DNA from: Phenylobacterium zucineum HLK1
Lineage (GTDB): Bacteria; Pseudomonadota; Alphaproteobacteria; Caulobacterales; Caulobacteraceae
Length of the DNA: 64,000 nt
Direction of reading: 5' to 3'
Assembly: GCF_000017265.1 (NCBI RefSeq)
Contig: NC_011144.1
Coordinates: 1,116,001 to 1,180,000 of the forward strand
This document shows, in pieces, positions 1-10,321 of the stretch; position 1 is the stretch's first letter, and every line of letters begins with the position of its first letter. Below the pieces are notes generated by a model. It searched no databases and was not told where the DNA came from. It saw nothing but the letters and a program-made list of their open reading frames with translations. Position numbers and translations under genes: made by a program.

Positions 1-2131
1 GGACGTGCGCGCCCGCCTGGACGGCGGCGTAGGGCCCGGCGGCCTGGATCCGGTCGCCTTCCGCGGCGTCGAAGTCGGCCACCACGTCCGCGCCGCCGCC
101 GGCCATGAAGCGGAACACGTCCGGCCCCGCGCCGCCCGCGAGGGTGTCGGCCCCCCGGTCGCCGGCGAGCACGTCGGCGCCCTGCCCGCCGCGCAGCACG
201 TCGTCCCCCTGCCCCCCGGCCAGCGCATCCGAGCCCTCGCCGCCGTCGGTCACGTCGTCGCCGGCGCCGCCGTGCACGAAGTCGTCGCCCCTGTCGCCGA
301 ACAGGACATCGGCGCCGTCGCCGCCGTACAGCACGTCCTCGCCCTGGCCGCCGTGCATGCTGTCGTCGCCCCAGCCGCCGTGGAGGGTGTCGTTCCCGGT
401 GTTGCCGTGGACGAAGTCGGTCCCGCCGTCGGCCATGACGAGGTCCGCGCCCGCGCCCCCCGCATAGGTGTTCCCGGCGTCGTCCAGCACGGCGAAATCG
501 TTCCCGGGGCCGCCGACGGTCGGGATCTGGCGTGGTCCGGGCGGCGGCGGGACGGCCGAGACGGTCAGCACCACGTCGTTGCCGTCGCCGCCCTGGTAGT
601 CGACGGTGTAGCGCAGGCTCCCGACCGTCGCCGCCACGCCGTCCGCGAAGCCCACGAACTCGCCCGTCACCGCATCGGCGCCGTCGTTGTCGATCAGCAG
701 GAAGCTCTGCCCCACCGTCGGCGTGAAGCCGCCGAACAGCACGATGTCGAGGAAGGCGTCGCCCAGGCTCACCGTCCCGGTGACGTTCAGCCGGTCGAAC
801 TGGCCCGCGCCCGCGCCGCCGAGCTCGACCTCCAGGGTGGCGCCGGTCAGCAGGGTGAGAGCGCCGGTGTCGAGCACGCCCGGGCTGGCTCCGGGCGCCA
901 ACGCGCCGCCGCCGTGCACTGCGACGGCGCCGACCGCGCCGGTCCCGGCCAGCGTCGCGCCGCTCGTCACCGTGGCGTCCGTCGTCCCGAGATTCGCGGT
1001 CACGCGGAGAACCCCATCGCTGACGAGCAGCGTGTGCACGTCCGCCGCGCCGGTCAGAACGAGGGCGCCCGCGCCGGTCTTGGTGAGCTGCATCGGCCCT
1101 TCGCCCTCGAACCCGCCGCCGAGGGTGACCGTCCGCCCCGCCGTCACCCTGTAGACGACCAGGCCGCTGCCCATCAGGAACAGGTTCGCGCCCTCGGCCG
1201 AACCGGTCTCGAACCCTGCGCCGCCCGCGACCGAATTGCCTGAGGCGAAGGTCACATCCTCGAGGGTGATCGTCCCGCCGTCGCGCACGAACACGGCTCC
1301 GCCGAGGCCCGCCCCGCCGCCGCCCTGGAAGCCGGTCGCGGCGTAGCCGCCAGCGCCGCCGCCATAGCCGCCGGCGACCGCGGTGGCGGCTGAGCTGCTC
1401 GAGCCGCCGCCGCCGCCGCCGAAGCCGCCCGCGCCTCCCGAGCTGGAGTGACCGCCGCCGCCGCCGCCGCCGCCGAAGCCGCCGCCGCCGCCGCTGGACA
1501 AATCGCTGCCGCCGCCGCCGCTGTGGTCCCCGCCCGCGCCGCCCGGCCCGATATCCGGTTCGCCGCCGTTGTCCCCGCCGCCCCGACCGGGCCCCATGAA
1601 CATCGGCAGGTCGGCGTCTCCGCCGTCGGCCTCCATGCCGCCGCCGCCGCCGCCAAAGAACCCTCCGGAAGAGCCTCGTTGGCCGCCGTCGCCGCCCACC
1701 GCGCCGTTGCCGGTGAACGTGACGCGGCGGAGCGTCAGGTCTGCGCCGTCCGCGAAGATCCCCCCGCCCAGGCCCGCGCCGCCGCCGCCGGCGCCACGCT
1801 GGTCGTCGCCGCCGCCGCCGCGCCCGCCCTGGGCCAGGCCGTCGGCGATGGTCAGGTCGCTGATCTCGACGCTGACGTCGCCGGCCCAGAACACCCGGTA
1901 GAGCCCGGCGCCGCTGATCGTCAGGCCCGGAGCGCCGCTCCCGTCGATGACCAGGTCCTGCAGGATCTGCGGCAGGTCGTCGGCCAGGGTGATGGTCGCC
2001 CCATCCGCCAGGTCGAACACGATGGTGTCCGCCCCCGGATTCGCCTCGGCGAGCAGGATCGCCTCGCGCAAGGACCCCGCCGGCGGCGAACTCACGGAAT
2101 CGGCGGTGCTGGTGACGATGTACGTGGCCAT
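1..2131 (-). CDS. Secreted CSLREA / beta-helix RTX repeat protein (3' end beyond window)
   Basis: Reads leftward from ATG at 2131 with no stop before base 1, so about 710 N-terminal residues are visible. It has no Sec signal. The N-terminus has a CSLREA-like motif (SLREAILLAEANPG near residue 20), then a right-handed beta-helix-like stretch broken by long Gly/Ser runs (about residues 95-250), then an autotransporter-associated beta-strand-like part (TKTGAGALVLTG, then TLAGTGAVG). From about residue 550 there are RTX nonapeptides (GGxGxDxxx), followed by GPDVF and the DFDAAEGDR motif also found in the other RTX proteins of this window. This suggests calcium-dependent folding outside the cell after type I secretion. 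The role is probably adhesin or matrix protein; substrate or partner is unknown. Confidence 0.85.
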   Translation of the reverse strand, partial: MATYIVTSTADSVSSPPAGSLREAILLAEANPGADTIVFDLADGATITLADDLPQILQDLVIDGSGAPGLTISGAGLYRVFWAGDVSVEISDLTIADGLAQGGRGGGGDDQRGAGGGGAGLGGGIFADGADLTLRRVTFTGNGAVGGDGGQRGSSGGFFGGGGGGMEADGGDADLPMFMGPGRGGGDNGGEPDIGPGGAGGDHSGGGGSDLSSGGGGGFGGGGGGGGHSSSGGAGGFGGGGGGSSSSAATAVAGGYGGGAGGYAATGFQGGGGAGLGGAVFVRDGGTITLEDVTFASGNSVAGGAGFETGSAEGANLFLMGSGLVVYRVTAGRTVTLGGGFEGEGPMQLTKTGAGALVLTGAADVHTLLVSDGVLRVTANLGTTDATVTSGATLAGTGAVGAVAVHGGGALAPGASPGVLDTGALTLLTGATLEVELGGAGAGQFDRLNVTGTVSLGDAFLDIVLFGGFTPTVGQSFLLIDNDGADAVTGEFVGFADGVAATVGSLRYTVDYQGGDGNDVVLTVSAVPPPPGPRQIPTVGGPGNDFAVLDDAGNTYAGGAGADLVMADGGTDFVHGNTGNDTLHGGWGDDSMHGGQGEDVLYGGDGADVLFGDRGDDFVHGGAGDDVTDGGEGSDALAGGQGDDVLRGGQGADVLAGDRGADTLAGGAGPDVFRFMAGGGADVVADFDAAEGDRIQAAGPYAAVQAGAHV

Positions 2132-2257
2132 GACCGCCTCCCGTGGAATCCCCTCCGGGTACCAGCCGGCCGCGCCCCCTCGCCACGGACCCGCGTTATT
2201 GGATCGCGTCGTTTCTTATGAGATGCTGCCGGCAGGGTTGTGGGGCGTGGTTTTCCG

Positions 2258-3228
2258 ATGAAGTCGCCGGACTGGCGCATCGTGGATCAGACGGGCGAGG
2301 TCCGCCTGGATCCCAACGGCGTCACGGTCATGTCCGGGCCCAACTGGACCGGCCGCTACGAGCGGGTCACGTTCGGCGCGGGCTTCCACATGAACCTGGG
2401 CTGCATCGAGACCCGGGGCCCCACCGAGCACCGCGTGGCCGGCGAAAGCGACGCGCCGCCGTCCGTCTCGGTCTGGATGCCGATCTCGGGCCAGGCGACG
2501 CTGTCCACGGCCGACCATCCGGACTTCCGGTTCAGGCCGTGGCGCGCCGCCCTGCTGGTCACCAAGGATCGCGCCGGGGTCTTCCGCTTTCCCGGGCCGC
2601 AGGCGTTCCGCTTCTTCAGCGTCGCGGTCTCGCCCGAACTGCTGACCTCCCTGCTCGACGGCGAGGTCCCCGAGGGCCTGCGCCCGCTCGTGGAGAGCCG
2701 TGCGCGCGAGACGGTGATCCGGGAGCGGCCGATCAAGGCGGCCACCCGCGCCCTGGTCGGCGAGCTCGGCGCGCCCGGGGCTGGCGGGTCGCTCCAGCGC
2801 CTGCATCGGGAAGCCGTGGCCCTGCGTCTGCTCACCGAGGTGCTGGGCGCGGAGATGACGGCCTTCGACGCCTCGACGCTCACCTCCGCCGAGACCGCGG
2901 CGGTTCACGGCGCGCGCGAGGCGCTGGTGCGGGACCTGCGCGACCCGCCGTCGGCCGCCGAGCTCGCCAAGGCCGCGCGGATGGGACTGCGCCGGTTCCT
3001 CAACGCCTTCGAGGCCCTCCACGGGGCCAGCCCCGACCGCGCGCTGCGCCTGGCGCGGCTCTCCGAGGCCCGCCGCCTCGTGGAGACCGGAGACCTGCCG
3101 ATGAAGGAGATCGCGTGGCGGGTGGGCTACGCCCACGCCAGCAACTTCGTGTCCGCCTTCGCGGCCGAGTACGGCGCGCCGCCGCGCCGCTTTCGCCGGA
3201 CCGTCGCGCAGCCCGGCGCCGGGCGGCC

Positions 3229-3232
<4 letters not shown>
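2258..3232 (+). CDS. AraC-family transcriptional regulator
   Basis: A 324-residue protein. The C-terminal 95 residues form the two-helix-turn-helix AraC/XylS domain: AELAKAARMGLRRFLNAF is the first HTH, and MKEIAWRVGYAHASNFVSAF plus YGAPPRRFRRT is the typical second HTH and tail. The N-terminal 200 residues are a probable sensor domain with no recognised ligand motif. ATG 2258 is preferred over an in-frame GTG at 2240 because the extra six residues are not conserved-looking. The gene is convergent with the ABC-F gene and the two stop codons overlap by 4 bp. The target is unknown; the divergently oriented RTX gene 126 bp upstream is a possible regulated neighbour (inference). Confidence 0.9.
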
Positions 3233-4872
<1,640 letters not shown>

Positions 4873-4950
4873 CGGGCGGTCTGCTAGCCCGGCGGCGAGG
4901 CGAACGCCAGCCGGGGCGGGGAGGCGTCTCGTCACAGGGCCTTCTTGATA

Positions 4951-5022
4951 GGCGCCGATCGTCGGGCTGCCGCCCTCCCGACCCGACGGCGCCCTTTTTG
5001 CCGGGCGCCGATCGTCGGGCTG
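4951..5022. repeat. Short direct duplication downstream of purL
   Basis: GGCGCCGATCGTCGGGCTG occurs exactly at 4951-4969 and 5004-5022, with similar GCCCTCCC sequence following each copy, so this is an imperfect 53-bp tandem duplication in the gap between purL and the ABC-F gene. Function unknown; possibly extra transcription-termination structure. Confidence 0.7.
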
Positions 5023-5050
5023 CGCCCTCCCCCGATGGGGGAGGAGGGCG
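5023..5050 (-). terminator. G/C hairpin just past the purL stop
   Basis: GCCCTCCCCC-gat-GGGGGAGG forms a strong stem directly 3' of purL. It has no U-tract, so it is either a weak terminator or a minimal member of the dispersed C-rich hairpin repeats found elsewhere in the window. Confidence 0.35.
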
Positions 5051-5051
5051 G

Positions 5052-7247
5052 CTAGTCGCCCATATAGGCCGGCATCCAGCCTTCGTGGGCCTGGCGCAGC
5101 TCGGCGAGGGGCAGGGTGAAGAGGCCCTCGACCGCCACGGCCTCGCCGCCGGCCCTACCCACGACGGCGGCCGGCACGCCGGCCTTCTTCGCCGCCGAGA
5201 GGATCGCCTCGGGATCGGCCGTCCCGATCAGGTAGCGGGCCTGGTCCTCGCCGAAGAGGGCCGCGTGGGGCGCGCCGTCGATGGTGAGAGTGACGCCGAC
5301 GTTCGAGGCCAGGGCCATCTCGGCGGCCGCGGCGATCAGGCCGCCGTCGGAGAGGTCGTGGACGGTCCGGGCCCGGTCCGTGCGGATCAGTTCGCGCACG
5401 AAGGCGCCGTGGCGGCGCTCGACGGCCAGGTCCACCGGTGGCGGGGCGCCGTCCTCGCGGCCCAGCATCTCGCGCAGGTACATGGAGGCGCCGAGTTCGC
5501 CCTGGGTCTCGCCGACCAGCACCAGGGCCTCGCCGGCCGCCAGGTTCGAGAAGTCGGCGCGGTGGGCGTAGTCCTCGATCAGGCCGACGCCGCCCACGGT
5601 GGGGGTGGGGGGAATGGCGACGCCGTTGGTCTCGTTGTAGAGGCTGACGTTGCCGCTCACGACCGGGAAGTCCAGCTCGCGGCAGGCCTCGGCCATGCCT
5701 TCGATGGCGCGCACGATCTGGCCCATGATCTCGGGCCGCTCGGGGTTGCCGAAGTTCAGGTTGTCGGTGATGGCGATCGGCAGGGCGCCCACGGCGGTGA
5801 CGTTGCGCCAGGCCTCGGCGACGGCCTGCTTGCCGCCCTCGTAGGGGTCGTTCTGGACGTAGCGGGGCGTGCAGTCGGAGGTGACGGCCAACGCCTTGCG
5901 GGTCCCGTGGACGCGCACGATGCCGGCGTCGGCGCCGGTGGCCGAATCCTCCAGCGTGTCGGCCATGACGTGGCGGTCGTACTGTTCCCAGATCCAGCGC
6001 TTGGAGGCCATGTCGGGGGCGCTCATCAGCTTGAGCACCGCGGCCTTCCAGTCGCCGGGGGCCGGGACGTCGGCCGGGTCGAGCCGGGGCGCGGCCTCGG
6101 GGGCGACCCAGGGGCGGTCGTAGAGCGGGGCGTCGTCCGACAGCGGGGCGAGCGGCACGTCGCAGACTACCTGGCCCTGGTGCTTCAGCACGATGTGGCC
6201 GGTGTCGGTGGTCCTGCCGATCACCGCGGCGTCCAGGCCCCACTTCTGGAAGATGCGGTGGCCATCGGCCTCGCGGCCGGGCTTCAGGATCGCCAGCATG
6301 CGCTCCTGGCTCTCGGACAGCATCATCTCGTAGGCGGTCATGCCCTCCTCGCGCTGGGGCACGGCGTCGAGGTCGAGCTCGATGCCGACGCCGCCCTTGC
6401 CGGCCATCTCGACCGACGAGGAGGTGAGGCCGGCCGCGCCCATGTCCTGGATCGCGGCCACGGCGCCCGAGGCCATCAACTCCAGCGTGGCCTCGATCAG
6501 CAGCTTCTCGGCGAAGGGGTCGCCCACCTGGACGGTGGGGCGCTTCTCTTCCGAGGCGTCGTCGAACTCGGCCGAGGCCATGGTCGCGCCGTGGATGCCG
6601 TCGCGGCCGGTCTTGGAGCCGAAGTAGACCACCGGCAGGCCGGGCGCGGGGGCGGCCGAGTAGAAGATCTTGTCGGCGTCGGCCAGGCCCACGCACATGG
6701 CGTTGACCAGGATGTTGCCGTCGTAGCCGCGGTGGAAGTTGGTCTCGCCCGCGACGGTGGGCACGCCCACGCAGTTGCCGTAGCCGCCGATGCCGGAGAC
6801 CACGCCCGAGACCAGGCGCTTCGTCTTCGGATGCGCGGGATCGCCGAACCGCAGGGCGTTCAGCAGCGCCACCGGCCGCGCGCCCATGGTGAAGACGTCG
6901 CGCATGATGCCGCCGACGCCCGTCGCCGCGCCCTGGTAGGGCTCGATGTAGGACGGGTGGTTGTGGCTCTCCATCTTGAAGATGCAGGCTTGTCCGTCGC
7001 CGATGTCGATGACCCCGGCGTTCTCGCCCGGCCCCTGGATCACGCGCGGCCCCTTGGTCGGGAACTTCACCAGGTGCTTGCGCGAGCTCTTGTACGAGCA
7101 GTGCTCGGACCACATCACCGAGAACACGCCCAGCTCCACGTCGTTGGGCTCGCGGTTCAGGCGCTTGACGATGAGGTCGTATTCCTCGGGCTTCAGGCCG
7201 TACTCGGCGGCCTTCTCGGCCATGGTCTTTGCGGGCTGGGCGCTCAT
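5052..7247 (-). CDS. purL: Phosphoribosylformylglycinamidine synthase subunit PurL
   Basis: A 731-residue small-type PurL, the ATP-dependent synthetase subunit that converts FGAR to FGAM in de novo purine synthesis, working with PurS and PurQ (both encoded in this window). The start is [18 protein letters not shown], followed by the family-typical [18 protein letters not shown] region (here [17 protein letters not shown]), the HNHPS motif, [16 protein letters not shown], and duplicated AIRS-like halves including DLSDGGL. ATG 7247 matches family N-termini; the frame stays open for another 155 codons upstream but that stretch is not PurL-like. In many alphaproteobacteria purL directly follows purQ; here about 5 kb carrying three unrelated genes separates them. 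Confidence 0.97.
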   Translation of the reverse strand: MSAQPAKTMAEKAAEYGLKPEEYDLIVKRLNREPNDVELGVFSVMWSEHCSYKSSRKHLVKFPTKGPRVIQGPGENAGVIDIGDGQACIFKMESHNHPSYIEPYQGAATGVGGIMRDVFTMGARPVALLNALRFGDPAHPKTKRLVSGVVSGIGGYGNCVGVPTVAGETNFHRGYDGNILVNAMCVGLADADKIFYSAAPAPGLPVVYFGSKTGRDGIHGATMASAEFDDASEEKRPTVQVGDPFAEKLLIEATLELMASGAVAAIQDMGAAGLTSSSVEMAGKGGVGIELDLDAVPQREEGMTAYEMMLSESQERMLAILKPGREADGHRIFQKWGLDAAVIGRTTDTGHIVLKHQGQVVCDVPLAPLSDDAPLYDRPWVAPEAAPRLDPADVPAPGDWKAAVLKLMSAPDMASKRWIWEQYDRHVMADTLEDSATGADAGIVRVHGTRKALAVTSDCTPRYVQNDPYEGGKQAVAEAWRNVTAVGALPIAITDNLNFGNPERPEIMGQIVRAIEGMAEACRELDFPVVSGNVSLYNETNGVAIPPTPTVGGVGLIEDYAHRADFSNLAAGEALVLVGETQGELGASMYLREMLGREDGAPPPVDLAVERRHGAFVRELIRTDRARTVHDLSDGGLIAAAAEMALASNVGVTLTIDGAPHAALFGEDQARYLIGTADPEAILSAAKKAGVPAAVVGRAGGEAVAVEGLFTLPLAELRQAHEGWMPAYMGD

Positions 7248-7289
7248 GGGGCGCCTTCTAGCGGGACTCTGCCGGGAGCGCGATAGGGG

Positions 7290-7314
7290 GGAACATCCGG
7301 CCGGTCCGCCCGGT
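7290..7314 (+). promoter_or_regulatory. Possible EcfG-like stress promoter
   Basis: GGAAC at 7290-7294 is followed by 17 bases and GGTT, close to the alphaproteobacterial general-stress consensus GGAAC-N16/17-CGTT (one mismatch in the -10). It lies about 55 bp upstream of the Gln-rich hydrophilic protein gene. Motif match only. Confidence 0.3.
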
Positions 7315-7366
7315 TGGTCCGGGGCGAGGGCGCCCGCCCGGCGCCCGCAGTGCAGGGAGCATCCCC

Positions 7367-7603
7367 ATGGCCAATCAGGGCATGAACCAGAACCAGCAGC
7401 AGCAACAACGGCAGCAACAGCAGCAGCAGCGTCAGCAGCAGGCCGGCGGGCGCGACAACGATGCGATGAACAAGGGCCAGAAGGGCCAGAGTCAGGGCCA
7501 GAGTGAGGGCCAGGGCGGCCAGTCGGGCCGCGACCAGAACGGGCCAGAACCGCCAGACCCGCGACGGCCGCCACTAGCGGCCCCGCGCACAAGACGCACA
7601 TGA
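7367..7603 (+). CDS. Small Gln/Gly-rich hydrophilic protein
   Basis: A 78-residue protein starting at ATG 7367, 9 bases after an AGGGAG ribosome-binding site. The first half is almost pure Gln/Arg (runs of Gln from residue 10 to 25); the second half repeats [14 protein letters not shown] motifs. It has no membrane segment or signal and is probably intrinsically disordered. Codon choice alternates CAG/CAA, and a clear terminator follows directly, which supports a real monocistronic gene. Such hydrophilin-like proteins are often stress-induced; the EcfG-like motif upstream agrees. Function unknown. Confidence 0.6.
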   Translation: MANQGMNQNQQQQQRQQQQQQRQQQAGGRDNDAMNKGQKGQSQGQSEGQGGQSGRDQNGPEPPDPRRPPLAAPRTRRT

Positions 7604-7608
7604 GAACA

Positions 7609-7641
7609 GGGCGCTGCGCTCGCGCGCAGCGCCCTTCCTTT
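7609..7641 (+). terminator. Rho-independent terminator
   Basis: A perfect 11-bp stem GGGCGCTGCGC / GCGCAGCGCCC (7609-7619 and 7624-7634) with a TCGC loop is followed by TTCCTTTC. It ends transcription of the Gln-rich gene. Confidence 0.85.
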
Positions 7642-7806
7642 CGCCACCGGCGGCGGGACAGGTGAGCGCAGCGAATAGGGCTCCCTTTCCCGCCCGCCGT
7701 TCGATGATCCACGTTACGGTCAAGCCTGCGTCGGAACGCCGCGCGAAGGCGCGCCGGGCGGCCACTTTCACGCCCGATTCCGACACGACCAGAGGCCCCA
7801 TCACAT

Positions 7807-7837
7807 CGCGTCCTTCAGGCCAAACGCGTCCTTAAGG
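7807..7837. promoter_or_regulatory. Direct repeat upstream of the RTX glycosidase; rest of gap empty
   Basis: CGCGTCCTTCAGG (7807-7819) and CGCGTCCTTAAGG (7825-7837) are 12/13 identical direct repeats with an 18-bp period, ending 87 bp before the glycosidase start. This is a plausible regulator or activator site. Nothing else recognisable was seen in the gap 7642-7924. Confidence 0.4.
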
Positions 7838-7924
7838 AACGTCACCCCCCAATGACAGCGCAGCCGCGCATCCCGCGAGCCCCTCGGTTTGCGGGCGCGA
7901 GGCCTCGCGCGACGGAGCCAGACC

Positions 7925-10297
7925 GTGCCGCAATCCTTCAACGTCCAGGGAATCTCGCTCTCGACCTACAGCGCCGGCGGCTACGCCGACTCCCGCGTGG
8001 TCGAGCTCATCGACCGGGCCGCACAGAACGGCGCGACCCACGTGGTGTTCAGCAACGTGGCGCTCGCCGACCTGCGGACCGGCGCCATCGGCGAGGTGAT
8101 CGAGAACGGCCAGAACCAGACCGCCAGCCTGGCCGACGTCGGCCGCGCCGTCGCCGCCGCCAAGGCCGAGGGGCTGCAGGTGGTGCTGAAGCCGCAGCTG
8201 GTCGTCCACGACCCAGCCTTCGACCAGTACAACAGCGCGTCCTGGATCAACATGGTCAATCCGGACCTGACGATCTCGAACCCGGACGCCTTCTTCGCCG
8301 CCTACAAGGCCCACATCCTGGACTGGGCGCGGCTGGCCCAGGCCCAGGGCGCGGACGTGCTGAGCATCGGCAACGAGATGGTGGCCGCCACCAAGCCGCA
8401 GTACACGGCCTACTGGAACGACATCATCGATGCGGTGCGCGGCGTCTACGGCGGCCAGCTGACCTACGCCGCCCTCGCGCCTGTGGCGGTCGGCGCGCCG
8501 GTGAACGAGATCACCCAGATCGGCTTCTGGGACCGGCTGGACGTCGCCGGCTTCGACGTCTTCCCCAGCCTCACCAGCAACACCGATCCCACCGTCGCCG
8601 AGCTGAAGGCGGGCTGGCGCGACGCCCAGGTGTTCGGCCAGCAGCAGGACTATGTCGAGTTCCTCGGGCGGATGGCCGCCCACGTCGGCAAGCCGGTGAT
8701 CTTCACCGAGACCGGACTGCCCAGCTTCGACGGCGCGTCGGACAGGATCGCCACCTCGGACGGCTTCATCGGGACGGGCGCGCGGGCCGCCGACCAGGGC
8801 GAGCAGGCCGACTGGTGGCAGGCCTTCTTCGAGACCTGGGCCGTGAGCAAGCCCGCCTGGCTGCAGGGCGTGTGGCTGATCAACAACGACCCCGGCCGCC
8901 TCGGGACCTACTACGATCAGAACTACAACATCGACGGCAAGCTGGCCGAGGCGGTGGTCACCGCCTGGTTCGGCGGCGAAACGACCATAGGCGGCGGCTC
9001 GGGCGATGCGGCCCTGACCGGCAGCGCCGCCGGCGACCGGCTCTTCCTGTACGGCCCCGACGCGCCGCAGGCGGCCCGGCTCGCCGACAGCCTCGAGACG
9101 ACCGTCACGGTGGACGTCACCGGCGCGCTGTCCGGCGGCCAGGCGCCGACGATCCGCATCTGGATCAACGGCGTCGACCGCGGGACGGCGGCCCTCAAGC
9201 CGCTCGACAGCGGCTACGTCAACGGCGAGGGCGTGCGCTTCACCCAGACCCAGACCTTCACCTTCGAGCTGCCGGGCCTGACGCGGATCGACCAGCTGCG
9301 GATCGCGCCGGAAGGAAGCGGCAACGTCTTCTTCCACGGCGTTCAGGTGAACGGCGTGCCGCTGACCGGGACGTCCGGGGCGGGCGGGGCCACGACCTTC
9401 GACCCCGGCGCCTGGAACGCGGCGCTCGCCACGCGGGCCGTGGGCACGGCCGGCAATCCCATCGTGGTCGACGGCCAGGGCGGGTTCGACACGGTCCATG
9501 TCCTCGGGCGCGCGGACCAGTACGCCGTGCAGGCGCTCCCCGACGGCAGCGTGCGCCTGACCGAAACCAGCGGCCTCAATCAGAACGCGATCCTGAAGGG
9601 CGTCTCGGTCGTGGTCTTCGCCGATGGGTCGCGGATCGCGCTTTCCGACCTCGCCGCCGGCCCGGGCGCCGGTCCGGCCGGCCCGCGCGAGCTGGCCGGC
9701 GACCTCGGCGACACGCGGCTCATCGGCACGGACGCCGACGAGATCATCCGCGATCCCGGCGGACGGAACTTCCTGCGCGGCGGGGGCGGCGACGACCGAA
9801 TCTACGGCGGGTCGGGCTTCGACGACGCCCACGGCAACCTCGGGAACGACACCGTCTCGGGCGGGGAGGGCGACGACTGGGTGGTCGGCGGCCAGGGCAA
9901 CGACCTGCTGAACGGCGAGGGCGGCCACGACGTCGTCTACGGGAACCTGGGCGACGACACCCTGCACGGCGGCCTGGGAAGCGACTGGGTCCGCGGCGGC
10001 CAGGGCGACGACCTGATCTACGCGGGCGGCGGCGACGACTGGATCTCGGGCGACATGGGCAGCGACACCATCACCGGCGGGGCGGGGGCCGACCTCTTCC
10101 ACACCCACGGGAACGCCGGCCTCGACCGGGTGCTCGACTTCAGTTTCGCCCAGGGCGACCGGGTGAACGTGCTGGCGGGGACGGGCTACGAAGCCCTGCA
10201 GGTCGGCGCCGATACGGTGATCCGCATGACCGGCGGGGGCGAGATGTCGCTGGCGGGCGTCCGCCTGGCCGACCTGCCCCCCGGCTGGATCGTCTGA
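7925..10297 (+). CDS. Clan-A (GH113-like) glycoside hydrolase with xylan-binding-type CBM and RTX tail
   Basis: A 790-residue protein. Residues 1-350 are a TIM-barrel hydrolase: IGNEMV contains the Asn-Glu acid/base pair (Glu151), FTETGLP gives the nucleophile (Glu262), and WLQGVWLINND is the last strand with its Trp, as in clan-A families such as GH113. Residues of about 390-480 (TVTVDVTGALSGG, IRIWINGVDRG) resemble a Ca-dependent xylan-binding CBM. RTX nonapeptides occupy about 598-730, and the end GVRLADLPPGWIV is the type I export tail shared with other proteins here. GTG 7925, preceded by GGAG, fits a leaderless secreted protein better than TTG 7889. A role in extracellular hemicellulose or mannan breakdown is inferred. 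Confidence 0.85.
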   Translation: MPQSFNVQGISLSTYSAGGYADSRVVELIDRAAQNGATHVVFSNVALADLRTGAIGEVIENGQNQTASLADVGRAVAAAKAEGLQVVLKPQLVVHDPAFDQYNSASWINMVNPDLTISNPDAFFAAYKAHILDWARLAQAQGADVLSIGNEMVAATKPQYTAYWNDIIDAVRGVYGGQLTYAALAPVAVGAPVNEITQIGFWDRLDVAGFDVFPSLTSNTDPTVAELKAGWRDAQVFGQQQDYVEFLGRMAAHVGKPVIFTETGLPSFDGASDRIATSDGFIGTGARAADQGEQADWWQAFFETWAVSKPAWLQGVWLINNDPGRLGTYYDQNYNIDGKLAEAVVTAWFGGETTIGGGSGDAALTGSAAGDRLFLYGPDAPQAARLADSLETTVTVDVTGALSGGQAPTIRIWINGVDRGTAALKPLDSGYVNGEGVRFTQTQTFTFELPGLTRIDQLRIAPEGSGNVFFHGVQVNGVPLTGTSGAGGATTFDPGAWNAALATRAVGTAGNPIVVDGQGGFDTVHVLGRADQYAVQALPDGSVRLTETSGLNQNAILKGVSVVVFADGSRIALSDLAAGPGAGPAGPRELAGDLGDTRLIGTDADEIIRDPGGRNFLRGGGGDDRIYGGSGFDDAHGNLGNDTVSGGEGDDWVVGGQGNDLLNGEGGHDVVYGNLGDDTLHGGLGSDWVRGGQGDDLIYAGGGDDWISGDMGSDTITGGAGADLFHTHGNAGLDRVLDFSFAQGDRVNVLAGTGYEALQVGADTVIRMTGGGEMSLAGVRLADLPPGWIV

Positions 10298-10321
10298 CGG
10301 CGGGGCGCCGTTCCCCGGCGG

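Noticed and set aside
4998..7286. A 762-codon plus-strand open frame over purL
   Set aside because: It is a shadow of purL; no recognisable motif.
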